DNA of 64,000 nucleotides from Romboutsia maritimum (GTDB taxonomy: Bacteria > Bacillota > Clostridia > Peptostreptococcales > Peptostreptococcaceae), in the NCBI RefSeq assembly GCF_002251085.2, contig NZ_NOJZ02000008.1, positions 1-64,000 on the forward strand, given 5' to 3'. The position numbers were made by a program, and so were the translations under genes. Numbering within the stretch: the first letter of the stretch is position 1; each line of letters begins with the position of its first letter. This document shows positions 32,612 to 42,964 of this stretch, one piece after another. The notes under the pieces are model-generated. The model had not been told where the DNA came from. It did no database searches and saw nothing but the letters and a program-made list of their open reading frames with translations.

Positions 32612-34000
32612 ATGATATCAAGCACTATATCAAATTTCAAAAAAGACAAAGAATTTTACAAGCACTTATTTTTAATTACATTACCCATAGCTTTACAAAA
32701 TTTAATAACATCATCACTTAATATGTTAGATACTATGATGATAGGAAAAGTTGGTGAAATTGAGCTTGCTTCTGTTGGTATAGCTAATCAATATTATTTT
32801 CTATTTTCATTATTAGCAAATGGTGTAGCTATCAGTTCAGGAGTACTTATAGCACAATTATGGGGTAAAAAAGATACTCAAAATATAAAGAGAGTATTAT
32901 CTAAATCACTATTTTATAACATAAGCTTAACTTTAATATTTATGGTATTAGGATTATCTATTCCCGAAAAAATAATAGGTTTATTTAATAACGACCCTAC
33001 CGTAGTTAAAATAGGAGTTCAATACTTATATATAGTAGTTATAAGTTATATATTTACAACTATATCATTTACATTTGCAGCAGGTCTTAGAAGTATTGGA
33101 AATACCAAACTTCCTATGTGGGCTAGTTTTATTGGTCTTTTGATTAATGGAGTTTTAAATACTCTTTTAATATTTGGATTATGTGGTTTCCCTAAATTAG
33201 GTATAAGAGGAGCTGCAATAGCTACATTAATTGCTAGGTTAGTTGAATGTCTAATAGTTATTATATCTGTTTATACTAAAATAGACGTACTGAAAATAAA
33301 ACCAAAATATGTATTTTCGCTACCAAAATCACTATCTTCTACTCTTTTAAAAGTTAGTTTACCAATTCTTTCAAATGAAGCTTGCTGGGCTCTAGGAAAT
33401 ATTACTTATACAGCTATCTATGCTAGAATAGGTACTAGTGCCACTGCATCTATTCAAATTTGTAGTACTATAATGAATTTATTTATGATAGTGGCATTTG
33501 GACTTTCAAATGCTGCTGTAGTTATAATTGGAAATGAAATTGGTGCAAGTAGAGAAAATAATGCTATTGAAGCTTCAAAGAAGATATCAAGCTTATCATT
33601 AAAGGTATCAGTTATATTATCTATATTAATAGCTGTAACTGCTAAACCTGTAGTATCTTTCTTTAATGTTTCTAATGAAGTTAAAATTTCTTCTCAATAT
33701 ATTTTATATATATATGCCCTTGTAATGATAGTTAAAGTTTATAATGCTGTCATGATAGTTGGAATATTAAGAGGTGGTGGAGACGCTACTTACGGATCTG
33801 TACTTCAAGCACTTACTTTGTGGTTAATAGGTATTCCTTTAGCATTCTTTGCTGCATTCACCTTAAAACTACCTGTTTATGTAGTAGTTGCATTTACTGC
33901 AGTTGAAGAATTAACTAAGTTCTTTATAATGATAAAAAGATTTAAGTCATTTAAATGGATTAAAAACATGGTTAATGATGAATCTAATGTAGTTATTTAA
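32612..34000 (+). CDS. MATE-family efflux transporter
   Basis: 462 residues from the ATG at 32612 (MISSTISNFKKD), which follows AGGAGGGATTTA; the longer frame starts inside the leader terminator. Twelve membrane segments. LITLPIALQNLITSSLNMLDTMMIGKVGE at the start and GVAISSGVLIAQLWGKKD are DinF/NorM-type motifs, repeated in the second half (VAFGLSNAAVVIIGNEIGA). Exports drugs or metabolites with sodium or protons; substrate unknown. Expression is probably controlled by the leader attenuator. Confidence 0.92.
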   Translation: MISSTISNFKKDKEFYKHLFLITLPIALQNLITSSLNMLDTMMIGKVGEIELASVGIANQYYFLFSLLANGVAISSGVLIAQLWGKKDTQNIKRVLSKSLFYNISLTLIFMVLGLSIPEKIIGLFNNDPTVVKIGVQYLYIVVISYIFTTISFTFAAGLRSIGNTKLPMWASFIGLLINGVLNTLLIFGLCGFPKLGIRGAAIATLIARLVECLIVIISVYTKIDVLKIKPKYVFSLPKSLSSTLLKVSLPILSNEACWALGNITYTAIYARIGTSATASIQICSTIMNLFMIVAFGLSNAAVVIIGNEIGASRENNAIEASKKISSLSLKVSVILSILIAVTAKPVVSFFNVSNEVKISSQYILYIYALVMIVKVYNAVMIVGILRGGGDATYGSVLQALTLWLIGIPLAFFAAFTLKLPVYVVVAFTAVEELTKFFIMIKRFKSFKWIKNMVNDESNVVI

Positions 34001-34015
34001 TTTACTTAAAAATAA

Positions 34016-34050
34016 AGGCTGTTTTAAAATTTTTAATTTTAAAACAGCCT
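34016..34050. terminator. Bidirectional terminator
   Basis: AGGCTGTTTTAAAATT pairs with AATTTTAAAACAGCCT around three bases, followed by AATTTTTT; between convergent MATE and ThrE-like genes. Confidence 0.85.
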
Positions 34051-34059
34051 AATTTTTTA

Positions 34060-34548
34060 TTAATTGTTTTGTACATCTGGACTGTGATTATCCACCCTAA
34101 CGAATTTTTTCACTATACTTGCATATATCTTATTAAATTTAATGTTCCTAAATAAAGTTGATACAAGTATTACTCCTAAAGCAAGACCTCCAGCACTAGA
34201 TAATGTATTTATTCCACAATCTATAGCTTCCATATAATTTCCTCTTAAAAATTGATACATCGTATTATATACTCCATATCCAGGTACTAGAGGTATTAAA
34301 CAGCACACACTTAATATTGTTGCTGGTGTTTTATATATTCTTGCACATACTTCACAATAAATACTAAAACAAATTGAAGCTATGAAAAATGCTGTACTTA
34401 CCTTAAAATCAAATCCTAAGAAAAGTTTATATACAAACCAACTTAATCCGCCCCCAACACCTGCTACAACTAAATATTTACCTTTTACATTAAAAAGTAC
34501 TCCAAATCCTACAGATGTAAGGAAGGCTGCTATTACTTCTAAAATCAA
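34060..34548 (-). CDS. ThrE-like exporter, C-terminal half (DUF3815 type)
   Basis: 162 residues with five membrane segments. VIAAFLTSVGFGVLFNV at the start and TILSVCCLIPLVPGYGVYNTMYQFLRGNYMEA are typical of the small partner of split threonine/serine exporters. It starts one base after the DUF1212 partner's end (ORF spacing 1-2 bases), so they form a two-subunit exporter. Likely exports small amino acids; substrate unproven. Confidence 0.85.
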   Translation of the reverse strand: MILEVIAAFLTSVGFGVLFNVKGKYLVVAGVGGGLSWFVYKLFLGFDFKVSTAFFIASICFSIYCEVCARIYKTPATILSVCCLIPLVPGYGVYNTMYQFLRGNYMEAIDCGINTLSSAGGLALGVILVSTLFRNIKFNKIYASIVKKFVRVDNHSPDVQNN

Positions 34549-34549
34549 G

Positions 34550-35311
34550 CTAAATCCCCCCTAAATTAAAATATAAATGAAGTACTATACCCGTTCCAAC
34601 CGCTATAGCAACTCCTACGAAAAATACTTCTGCTGCTTTTGTAAGTCCTGAAATCAACTGACCTTCTATTATTTCTCTAATAGAATTAGTTAAGGAAAGA
34701 CCTGGTACTAAAAGCATTATACTTCCAGCGATTACTTTATCTATTTCTTTAATAATTCCAAAATCTAAAAGCACTAATGAACATATCGCTATAATTGCAC
34801 CACAAATACTATTTATAAAAAACTCATTTAAAGAAGATTTTGCAAGTGCCATAATTATTAACTTTACTATAACTCCAACTATAAAAGATGATACTATATC
34901 GTTAAAATTACCCCCAAACAAAAGTGCAAATGCAGATGTTGCTATCCCTGATGCTAATAGCGTCATATTTACTGAATAATAATCATCAACACATAGTTTT
35001 TGTAATTCTGATTCACAATCTTCTAAGCTTAATTTTTCTTTATTTATTCTTCTTGATAAAGAATTAATATTATGAACTTTGTTTAAATCAGTTCCTCTTG
35101 AATTTATTCTTTTAACTACTGAATGAATTTTTCCTTGTATTGATACTGATACCATAACTGCTGTAGGTGTGGCAAACACATCTACTTCATCTACTTTAAA
35201 CGCTTGGCATATTCTAGATATTGTCTCTTCTACTCTATAGGTCTCTCCCCCGCTCTGTAGCATTATTTTACCAGCATTGGATGAGAAGTTTAATAACCTG
35301 TTTATGTCCAT
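34550..35311 (-). CDS. ThrE-like exporter, N-terminal half (DUF1212 type)
   Basis: About 253 residues from the ATG at 35311 (MDINRLLNFS), after GAGGGGAGTTTTT; the longer frame adds 12 residues without a better site. Residues 1-115 form the cytoplasmic domain (GKIMLQSGGETYRVEETISRIC and DVFATPTAVMVSV), followed by five membrane segments including MLLVPGLSLTNSIREII. These are the ThrE-family DUF1212 motifs. Operon with the 162-residue partner. Confidence 0.87.
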   Translation of the reverse strand: MDINRLLNFSSNAGKIMLQSGGETYRVEETISRICQAFKVDEVDVFATPTAVMVSVSIQGKIHSVVKRINSRGTDLNKVHNINSLSRRINKEKLSLEDCESELQKLCVDDYYSVNMTLLASGIATSAFALLFGGNFNDIVSSFIVGVIVKLIIMALAKSSLNEFFINSICGAIIAICSLVLLDFGIIKEIDKVIAGSIMLLVPGLSLTNSIREIIEGQLISGLTKAAEVFFVGVAIAVGTGIVLHLYFNLGGI

Positions 35312-35441
35312 AAAAACTCCCCTCTCTCTTATTACAATATTTTTCATTATAACATATTCATTAATACAAAATAAGCTATTTTAGCCAAAAAAAACACAAA
35401 GAATACGTTTTCATATTATTTGAAATAGTCTGTAAAACAAA

Positions 35442-35477
35442 AAAATTAGTTCTATTTTAATTAGAACTAATTTTTTT
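35442..35477 (-). terminator. Terminator of the degV-type gene
   Basis: AAAAATTAGTTCTA / TAGAACTAATTTTT with T runs on both strands, 12 bases after the stop codon. Confidence 0.85.
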
Positions 35478-35488
35478 GATATCTATTT

Positions 35489-36328
35489 CTAGCAACATGC
35501 AATTCCTAATATTGCTGGACCTGTATGAGCACATATACAACTTCCCATTTTCACAGATATTATATCTGATATACTACATTGTTTATTTAATTCATTTTTT
35601 AATAATTCAATATCTTTATCATTATCTCCGCATCCGATTACTACTTGTTTACCATCAAGATCCACTCCGTGATTATTTTTTATACTCTCCACTAACTTTG
35701 ATATAACTTGTTTCTTACCTCTAGCTTGACTATTTAACTTTATATATCCTTCTTCTATTCCTAAAATTGGTTTTATATTAAGTAAATTACCTATGGTAGC
35801 CTTAGCTAAAGATAATCTCCCACCTTTTTGCAAATATTCTAAATTATCTACCGTGAAAAGAACCGATATATTTTCTTTTATGTATGTTATATGTTCTATT
35901 ATTTCTTCGATAGTTCTTTCTTCTTTTAATAATCTAGCTGCTGACAATACAATTGCACTCATACCAATAGATGCTGATAAACTATCAAAAGTATAAATTT
36001 CTCCATCTATGTCATTCTTTGCCATTACTGCGCTTTGATATGTTCCTGACATATTAGAAGAACCACCTATATATAAAATTTTTTTACCTTCTTTTATGTA
36101 TTTTTCGAACACTTCTCTAAAGTGAGCATATGTTACTTGTGATGTTTTTGGAAGAACTTCGTTCTCCCTAAGCATCTTATAAAATTCCTCTTTCGTTATA
36201 TCTATTCCGTCCATATATTCTTTATCTCCAAAAACTATACTTAAAGGTACAACATCTATATCATACTCATTTATTAATTTTTGTGGTATATCAGCTAATC
36301 CATCACAAACTATTTTAAAATTATTCAT
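35489..36328 (-). CDS. DegV-family fatty-acid-binding protein
   Basis: 279 residues. IVCDGLADIPQKLINEYDIDVVPL at the start, GKKILYIGGSSNMSGTYQSAVMA (lipid headgroup loop) and MGSCICAHTGPAILGIACC at the end are DegV signatures. Such proteins bind long-chain fatty acids; FakB homologues hand them to the FakA kinase, which is not in this window. Ends in two cysteines, which is unusual for the family. Stand-alone gene. Confidence 0.9.
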   Translation of the reverse strand: MNNFKIVCDGLADIPQKLINEYDIDVVPLSIVFGDKEYMDGIDITKEEFYKMLRENEVLPKTSQVTYAHFREVFEKYIKEGKKILYIGGSSNMSGTYQSAVMAKNDIDGEIYTFDSLSASIGMSAIVLSAARLLKEERTIEEIIEHITYIKENISVLFTVDNLEYLQKGGRLSLAKATIGNLLNIKPILGIEEGYIKLNSQARGKKQVISKLVESIKNNHGVDLDGKQVVIGCGDNDKDIELLKNELNKQCSISDIISVKMGSCICAHTGPAILGIACC

Positions 36329-36446
36329 ATATCCTCCATTGTTACTTTCATTTTAACATTTTTATTTATATTAGTTATTATTACCTAATCTTAATAAATT
36401 ATCATCATTTTCCTTAAATTTCAATATTTTACAAAATTATTTATTT

Positions 36447-38921
36447 TTAATTTTCATAATTTATGTCTTCTAAATATTTTTCAAGTATAACAGCTCTAAT
36501 ACTTTCATATTTAACATATTCCGGTAGATGCTTTTTTATAGCACTGATTTTTTCATACCCTAAGTCTTTACATACATCTAAAATCAATACTTTTTCTTCT
36601 TCATTATAAAATTCTTTTAAGTCTATTTTGAATTTAATTTTATTTTTATCACTTATATAATCACATACATATCCTAATACTGTAGATATTGGACTTTCTA
36701 TATCTTCAGATACTTCTTTTACAGTTTTACCTTCATTCAATAGATCTAATGCTATTTCATTATTCTTTCTGCTTTCTCCATCTATAATCAATTTTAATCT
36801 TTTTTTATCTTCCCACTTAATTTCTATATTATTTTCTTGAACGTATTGATTTATTATTTCTAAAATTGCCTTTCCATATTTACTGATTTTAACAGGACCT
36901 ATTCCTGATATATCATTTAAATTATCTTCATTTTGAGGATATCTACCACTTATTTCTTTTAATGAATTCTTTGAAAGTATATTATATGAAGCTACCCGTT
37001 CTTTTTTTGCACAAGAATATCTAAACTCCTTAAGTTTTTCATACAATTTTTCATCTGTTTTTACAAATAAATATTCTTCATCTTTATTATTATTTTGATT
37101 TTTAATTTTATCATTATTATCATTCTTACTAATGTTATTTTCTGTAATATATTCAAGTATTATATTTTCAAATAATTCACCGTATTTTTCGTACTTAATT
37201 TCACCTACTCCAGATATAGCAATCATCTCTTCTTTATTAGTAGGATATTTACTTGACATAGCTTTTAACACCCCATCTCCAAATATCATATACGGGGCAA
37301 TTGACTGCTCACTTGCAATTTTACGTCTTAAATCTTTTAATAATTCATATAAATTATCACTTATGTTTAGAGCCTTAGTAACAACAACTTCTTTAAATTC
37401 CACTTTTAAGTTGCCTTTTATAACATCCGCTGATAATTCATTTAACCTTATAGTTGGATAACTTCCTTTGAATCCCAAAGTTTCAACTAAATCTAAAAAT
37501 CCATGAGATACTAATGTATTTATAAATGTTTTTAAATCTTCACTTGAATAATCTTTCATAATTCCATATGTTGAAAGACTATCAAATTTAAATTCTAAAA
37601 CTTTTTTATTCTTAGAGCCTCTTAACACATCTACTATCATATTTATACCATAACTTCTTTTCATTCTAGCTATACAAGATATCACCTTTTGTGCATCTAA
37701 AGTTTTATCAACTATTTCACCTTCATTTAAACAGTTGCTACAATTATCACAATTATCATTTATAGTTTCTCCGAAATAAGATAATATACTTTTTCTATAA
37801 CAGTCATTACTATACACTAAATCAACCATACTTTGAAGTTTTTTATGTTGAAATAACTTTCTTTGTGGATTTTCTATACCTATATCAATTAAATATTTTT
37901 GTATATGTATATCTCCTGGAGCAAACAATAATACACATTCACTTTTTTCACCATCTCTACCTGCTCTACCTATTTCTTGATAGTAATTTTCTATACTTTG
38001 AGGCATATTATAATGTATTACCCATCTAACATTAGGTTTGTCTATACCCATTCCAAAAGCATTTGTAGCTACCATTATATTTATACTATCATTTATAAAT
38101 TCTTCTTGATTTGACTTTCTTATTTCCTGCGATAAACCAGCATGATATCTTTGCACTGAGACATTTCGCTTTAACAGACCTTCGTATATATTTTCAACTT
38201 CTTTTCTAGTAGCTGCATATATTATTCCAGATTCATCTTTATGATTTTGTACATATTCAAGAAGGTATCTATTTTTATTAGATGATTTGACTATATTTAT
38301 AGATAAATTTTCTCTATCAAATCCAGTTATATATGAGTCTGGATCTTTCAAACTTAATATTTTTATAATATCTAATCTTACTTCATTGGATGCTGTTGCC
38401 GTAAAAGCAGTAACTATAGGTCTATTATCTAATGAGTTTATAAATGAATTTATTCTTGTATAGCTTACTCTAAAATCATGTCCCCATTGAGAAACACAAT
38501 GTGCCTCATCAACAGCTACCTGACTTATATTTTTACTTTTTATTATCTCTACAAATTCAAAAGTATCTAATCTTTCTGGTGCTACATAAATTATTTTATA
38601 TTTATCATTTTTTATATTTTCAATTACATCATTAAATTCCTTTGCTCCTAATGAACTATTTATAAAAGTTGCATCAATCCCTACCGTTTTTAGAGCATCT
38701 ACTTGGTCTTTCATTAACGATATTAGAGGTGATATTACTATAGTTATTCCTTCTAAAATCAGAGCTGGTATTTGATAACATATTGACTTTCCACCTCCTG
38801 TTGGCATGATTGCAATAACATCTTTTTTGTTTATTATTGAATTTATTATTTCTTCTTGTCCACTTCTAAAACTTGTATATCCATAATATTTTGATAATAT
38901 ATCTAAAGGTTTTATATTCAT
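36447..38921 (-). CDS. recQ: ATP-dependent DNA helicase RecQ with two HRDC domains
   Basis: 824 residues, longer than the usual 600. Walker A MPTGGGKSICYQ near residue 40, DEAHCVSQWGHDFR near 138, motif VI QEIGRAGRDG, zinc site in YSNDCYRKSILSYF ... NCDNCSNC near 385. Winged-helix region about 400-510. Two HRDC domains: residues about 515-590 (LRRKIASEQSIAPYMIFGD) and about 640-715 (FRYSCAKKERVASYNILS). A C-terminal helix-turn-helix (EGKTVKEVSEDIESPISTV) follows. Unwinds recombination and fork structures. Confidence 0.93.
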   Translation of the reverse strand: MNIKPLDILSKYYGYTSFRSGQEEIINSIINKKDVIAIMPTGGGKSICYQIPALILEGITIVISPLISLMKDQVDALKTVGIDATFINSSLGAKEFNDVIENIKNDKYKIIYVAPERLDTFEFVEIIKSKNISQVAVDEAHCVSQWGHDFRVSYTRINSFINSLDNRPIVTAFTATASNEVRLDIIKILSLKDPDSYITGFDRENLSINIVKSSNKNRYLLEYVQNHKDESGIIYAATRKEVENIYEGLLKRNVSVQRYHAGLSQEIRKSNQEEFINDSINIMVATNAFGMGIDKPNVRWVIHYNMPQSIENYYQEIGRAGRDGEKSECVLLFAPGDIHIQKYLIDIGIENPQRKLFQHKKLQSMVDLVYSNDCYRKSILSYFGETINDNCDNCSNCLNEGEIVDKTLDAQKVISCIARMKRSYGINMIVDVLRGSKNKKVLEFKFDSLSTYGIMKDYSSEDLKTFINTLVSHGFLDLVETLGFKGSYPTIRLNELSADVIKGNLKVEFKEVVVTKALNISDNLYELLKDLRRKIASEQSIAPYMIFGDGVLKAMSSKYPTNKEEMIAISGVGEIKYEKYGELFENIILEYITENNISKNDNNDKIKNQNNNKDEEYLFVKTDEKLYEKLKEFRYSCAKKERVASYNILSKNSLKEISGRYPQNEDNLNDISGIGPVKISKYGKAILEIINQYVQENNIEIKWEDKKRLKLIIDGESRKNNEIALDLLNEGKTVKEVSEDIESPISTVLGYVCDYISDKNKIKFKIDLKEFYNEEEKVLILDVCKDLGYEKISAIKKHLPEYVKYESIRAVILEKYLEDINYEN

Positions 38922-39117
38922 AAGTTACACTCCTTTTTTCGAACTAGCGTTTGTAATTATAGTCAATGTATGACTTATATATTCCAATATTGTTATAAAT
39001 CACTTATTCTATATTACCATAAATAGCTTATTTAAATTGGCTTATTATATATTGTCATAAATTTCATTTGCCAAATTAGTTTTTGTGTGTTACATTTTAA
39101 ATATAATTACATAGAAA

Positions 39118-39230
39118 ATCTTCAGGGCAGGGTGAAATTCCCGACCGGCGGTAAAGCCCGCGAGCTAAAGTAAATTTAGCAGATTTGGTTAAATTCCAAA
39201 GCCGACAGTAAAGTCTGGATGAAAGAAGAT
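39118..39230 (+). promoter_or_regulatory. FMN riboswitch (RFN element)
   Basis: ATCTTCAGGGCAGGGTGAAATTCCC, then GACCGGCGGTAAAGCCCGCGAGC, then AGCAGATTTGGTTAAATTCC, then AAAGCCGACAGTAAAGTCTGGATG and GAAAGAAGAT. All five conserved hairpins and the closing stem ATCTTC/GAAGAT are present. Precedes the rib operon. Confidence 0.96.
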
Positions 39231-39326
39231 ATTATTAGGAATTAAGTATATTTCATGTTGCATTAAATTTTACATTAGTTTATTTTTTGTATGCAAATAT
39301 AATAATTTCTTATTTTAGATACTTTT

Positions 39327-39355
39327 AAGCCCTGAGTTTGTCTTAGGGCTTTTTA
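39327..39355 (+). terminator. FMN-riboswitch terminator
   Basis: AAGCCCT-gagtttgtctt-AGGGCTT followed by TTTATATT, 45 bases before ribD. Confidence 0.8.
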
Positions 39356-39399
39356 TATTGCGATTTTTTAACTTTAATAATAAAAGAAGGTGAAATAAT

Positions 39400-40500
39400 T
39401 TGAAAGAAAATGATGTATTTTTTATGAAAAAAGCACTTAAGCTGGCAAAACTCGGCAATGGTTTTGTAAGTCCCAATCCTCTTGTTGGTTGCATTATAGT
39501 AAAAAATAATAAAATAATAGCTACAGGATATCATCAAAAATTTGGCGAAAATCATGCTGAGGTAAATGCAATAAAAAATTGTACTGAAAACTTAGAAGGC
39601 TCTACCCTTTATGTAAATCTAGAACCTTGTTGCCATTATGGAAAAACTCCACCTTGTGTAGATATCATTATTAAAAATAAAATAAAAAAGGTTGTAATTT
39701 CTACACTAGATCCAAATCCTTTAGTTTCTGGATGTGGTGTAAAAAAATTAAGAGATAATAATATTGATGTAGAAATAGGTATTTTAGCTGAGGAAGCATT
39801 AAAACTAAATGAAGTATTTTTTCACTATATAAAAACTAATAAGCCTCTATGCATAGTTAAAAGTGCTATTAGCTTAGATGGAAAAATTGCTACAAAATAT
39901 AATGAGTCTAAATGGATTTCAAATGAAAAATCTAGAAATTTAACTCATCAATATAGACATAAATATCAATCTATAATGGTTGGAATTAATACAGTTATAA
40001 ATGATAATCCTTTATTGACTTGTAGGTTAAGTAAAAATGTATCTCATCCAATAAGGTTAATTATTGATACTAATTTAAAAATACCTATAACTAGCAATGT
40101 AGTTAAAGATAAATCTTCTAAAACTATAATATTTACTTGTAACAATGATACTTCAAAAATAAATATCCTAACTAGAGAATGTGTGGATATTATAATTTGT
40201 CCTATAAAAGACAATAAAGTTGATTTAGACTTTGTAATAAAAAAATTAGGTGATTTAAATATATCATCAGTTTTAGTTGAAGGTGGGGGTAACTTAAACT
40301 TCAGTTTATTTAAATCTAATTTAGTAGATAAATTAAAATTATTTATATGTCCTAAAATTATAGGTGGAATTAAGTCTCCTTCTTTCGTATCAGGTGATGG
40401 TATAGATAAATTATGTGATGCTACTAATTTATTCATCTATAACATTAAATCAATAGAAAATGATATTTTAGTTGAAGCTGATGTCTTAAAGGAGGTCTAA
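39400..40500 (+). CDS. ribD: Bifunctional riboflavin deaminase/reductase
   Basis: 366 residues; TTG start after AGAAGGTGAAATAA. The N-terminal deaminase has NHAEVNAI (zinc His and Glu) and EPCCHYGKTPPC (zinc Cys pair). The C-terminal reductase contains KSAISLDGKIAT, NTVINDNPLLTCR and VLVEGGGNLNFSLF. It carries out the second and third steps from the GTP cyclohydrolase product. First gene of the FMN-riboswitch operon; its stop touches the ribE start. Confidence 0.95.
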   Translation: MKENDVFFMKKALKLAKLGNGFVSPNPLVGCIIVKNNKIIATGYHQKFGENHAEVNAIKNCTENLEGSTLYVNLEPCCHYGKTPPCVDIIIKNKIKKVVISTLDPNPLVSGCGVKKLRDNNIDVEIGILAEEALKLNEVFFHYIKTNKPLCIVKSAISLDGKIATKYNESKWISNEKSRNLTHQYRHKYQSIMVGINTVINDNPLLTCRLSKNVSHPIRLIIDTNLKIPITSNVVKDKSSKTIIFTCNNDTSKINILTRECVDIIICPIKDNKVDLDFVIKKLGDLNISSVLVEGGGNLNFSLFKSNLVDKLKLFICPKIIGGIKSPSFVSGDGIDKLCDATNLFIYNIKSIENDILVEADVLKEV

Positions 40501-41154
40501 ATGTTTACAGGAATAATTGAAGAAATAGGAATTGTAAAAAAAATAACTGCTACTAAAAAAAGTGGAGAAATAACTATATGTGCAAAAAAAATTCTAGACG
40601 ATTTAAATTTAGGAGATAGTGTTTCTATAAATGGAGTTTGTCTTACAGTTAATGATATAAAATCATCTGAATTCACAGCTGATATTATGATGAGTACCAT
40701 AAAATGTACGAATTTAGGTAATTTAAATCCAAATGATAATGTGAATTTAGAAAGGGCTATGCGCTTGTCATCTAGGTTTGGTGGTCACATTGTTACTGGT
40801 CATGTTGATACAACTGGTATTATTACAAATATTGAAAAAGTAGAAAATTCAATATTACTCACTATAAAAACAAATAATACTTTTTTTGAGAATTTAATTT
40901 TAAAAGGCTCAATTACTATCGATGGAATTAGTTTAACAATTTGCTTTATGGATAAAACCTGTTTTAAAGTATCTATTATCCCTCATACACGAGAAAATAC
41001 TACTTTAGCAAGCAAAAAAATAGGTTCTGTTGTAAATCTTGAAGGTGATATTGTAGGTAAATATATTAAGAATTTTCTTAATTTTGAAAACAGTAAATCT
41101 ATTATATCTTCAAATATAAATAAAGATTTTCTATTTGAAAATGGTTTTAATTAA
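40501..41154 (+). CDS. ribE: Riboflavin synthase, alpha subunit
   Basis: 217 residues in two lumazine-binding repeats. MFTGIIEEIG at the start, GDSVSINGVCLTV and GGHIVTGHVDT, then the second repeat with KGSITIDGISLTI and IPHTRENTT. Two lumazine molecules dismutate to riboflavin. The ATG follows GGAGGTCTAA that also ends ribD. Second gene of the operon. Confidence 0.95.
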   Translation: MFTGIIEEIGIVKKITATKKSGEITICAKKILDDLNLGDSVSINGVCLTVNDIKSSEFTADIMMSTIKCTNLGNLNPNDNVNLERAMRLSSRFGGHIVTGHVDTTGIITNIEKVENSILLTIKTNNTFFENLILKGSITIDGISLTICFMDKTCFKVSIIPHTRENTTLASKKIGSVVNLEGDIVGKYIKNFLNFENSKSIISSNINKDFLFENGFN

Positions 41155-41174
41155 AAATTTTAAGGAGTGATTTT

Positions 41175-42368
41175 ATGTTTAATACTATCGATGAAGCTAT
41201 AGAAGATATAAAAAATGGAAAAATGGTAATTGTAGTAGATGATGAAAATCGAGAAAATGAAGGTGATTTATTAATGGCTGCACAAATGGCTACTCCACAA
41301 TCTATAAACTTTATGGCTACTTACGGTCGTGGTTTAATTTGCCTTCCTGCTACAGAAGATAAATTTCGAAAAGTTAATCTTCCTTTAATGGTTACAAAAA
41401 ATACAGATACTTTCCAAACTGCATTTACGGTTACTATAGATGGAATAAATACTTCTACTGGTATTTCTGCGTATGAGAGATGTGAAACTGTCAAATTATT
41501 TTGCAATGAGAATTGTACTATAGATAATTTAAAAACTCCAGGTCATATATTTCCTTTAATGGCTAAAAACGGAGGAGTATTAGTTAGAAATGGCCATACT
41601 GAAGCATCTGTGGATTTAGCTAGACTTGCTGGTTTTTCTCCTATTGGTCTTATTTGTGAAATAATGAAAGATGATGGGACTATGGCAAGAATTGATGATC
41701 TTATAAAATTTAAAGATATTCATAATTTAAAAATTATAACTATAAAAGATTTAATTAAGTATAGAAAAAAGAATGAATTAACTATAGATGAAATTGCTAG
41801 TGCATCTCTTCCAACTAAATATGGTGAATTTAAAATTATAGGTTATAAAGATATATACTCTAGTGATGAACACGTTGCTTTAGTTTACGGAGATATTAAT
41901 ATAGATGATGCTCTTGTTAGGATACATTCAGAATGTTTAACTGGAGATGTATTTAATTCATTAAAATGTGATTGTGGAAATCAACTAAATAAATCTATGG
42001 AAAAAATCCAACAAAATGGAAGTGGCATAATTATATACCTAAGACAAGAAGGACGAGGTATAGGTCTTTTAAACAAAATAAAAGCTTATCAACTTCAAGA
42101 TAAAGGCTATGACACTGTAGAAGCAAATCTTCTTTTGGGCTTTGATGAAGATTTAAGAGACTTCTACTTCGCTGCTCAAATTTTAAAAAAATTAGAAGTT
42201 AAAAATATCAAGCTAATAAGCAACAATCCTGAAAAGTTTAAACAACTACAAGATTATGGAATAAATGTAAAAGAAAGAATTTCTATTAAAGAAGATATAA
42301 ATAATTTCAATAAAAAATATTTACAAACTAAAAAAGAGAAAATGGGTCATATATTAAATATTATATAG
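41175..42368 (+). CDS. ribBA: DHBP synthase / GTP cyclohydrolase II fusion
   Basis: 397 residues. RibB half (1-200): [26 protein letters not shown] and [16 protein letters not shown]. RibA half (200-397): [24 protein letters not shown] (zinc cysteines), [19 protein letters not shown] and the final [14 protein letters not shown]. It makes both starting materials of riboflavin synthesis. Third gene of the operon, ATG after AAGGAGTGATTTT. Confidence 0.96.
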   Translation: MFNTIDEAIEDIKNGKMVIVVDDENRENEGDLLMAAQMATPQSINFMATYGRGLICLPATEDKFRKVNLPLMVTKNTDTFQTAFTVTIDGINTSTGISAYERCETVKLFCNENCTIDNLKTPGHIFPLMAKNGGVLVRNGHTEASVDLARLAGFSPIGLICEIMKDDGTMARIDDLIKFKDIHNLKIITIKDLIKYRKKNELTIDEIASASLPTKYGEFKIIGYKDIYSSDEHVALVYGDINIDDALVRIHSECLTGDVFNSLKCDCGNQLNKSMEKIQQNGSGIIIYLRQEGRGIGLLNKIKAYQLQDKGYDTVEANLLLGFDEDLRDFYFAAQILKKLEVKNIKLISNNPEKFKQLQDYGINVKERISIKEDINNFNKKYLQTKKEKMGHILNII

Positions 42369-42379
42369 GAGGTACCATC

Positions 42380-42841
42380 ATGGTATTTGAAGGTAAATTA
42401 AATGGTAAAAATCTAAAAATAGGAATAGTAGTTTCGCGTTTTAATGAATTTATAACATCTAAACTATTGTCTGGAGCAAAAGATTGTCTTATTAGACATG
42501 AAGTTTCTGATGAAAATATAGAAATAGCTTGGTCTCCTGGAGCTTTTGAAATTCCTTTAATAGCTCAAAATTTAGCTCAAACTAAAAAATACGATGCTAT
42601 AATTTGTCTAGGTTGTGTAATAAGAGGCGCTACATCCCATTATGACTATGTTTGTAATGAAGTCTCTAAAGGTATTGCTAAAGTATCATTAGACACTAAT
42701 TTACCTATTTTATTTGGAATACTAACTACTGAGAATATAGAGCAAGCTATTGAAAGAGCTGGTACAAAAGCTGGAAATAAAGGCTATGATTGTGCTATGA
42801 GTGCTTTAGAAATGGCAAATTTAATTCAAAATATTAAATAA
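42380..42841 (+). CDS. ribH: 6,7-dimethyl-8-ribityllumazine synthase
   Basis: 153 residues. [50 protein letters not shown] and [27 protein letters not shown] are the complete lumazine synthase signature; the enzyme forms 60-mer or pentamer shells. ATG follows GGAGGTACCATC, 11 bases after ribBA. Fourth and last gene of the FMN-riboswitch operon. Confidence 0.96.
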   Translation: MVFEGKLNGKNLKIGIVVSRFNEFITSKLLSGAKDCLIRHEVSDENIEIAWSPGAFEIPLIAQNLAQTKKYDAIICLGCVIRGATSHYDYVCNEVSKGIAKVSLDTNLPILFGILTTENIEQAIERAGTKAGNKGYDCAMSALEMANLIQNIK

Positions 42842-42964
42842 TATCTTTATGTATTGTTTATTTTTATACTTATATATACATATATTTTAAATATCTATTA
42901 TATAAATTTCAATCATCATTCTACAATATAATTAAGTAATATAAAATTTGCGGAGGTATATCTT

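Noticed and set aside
37132-37461. 109-codon plus-strand ORF inside recQ
   Set aside because: Antisense shadow without start signals.
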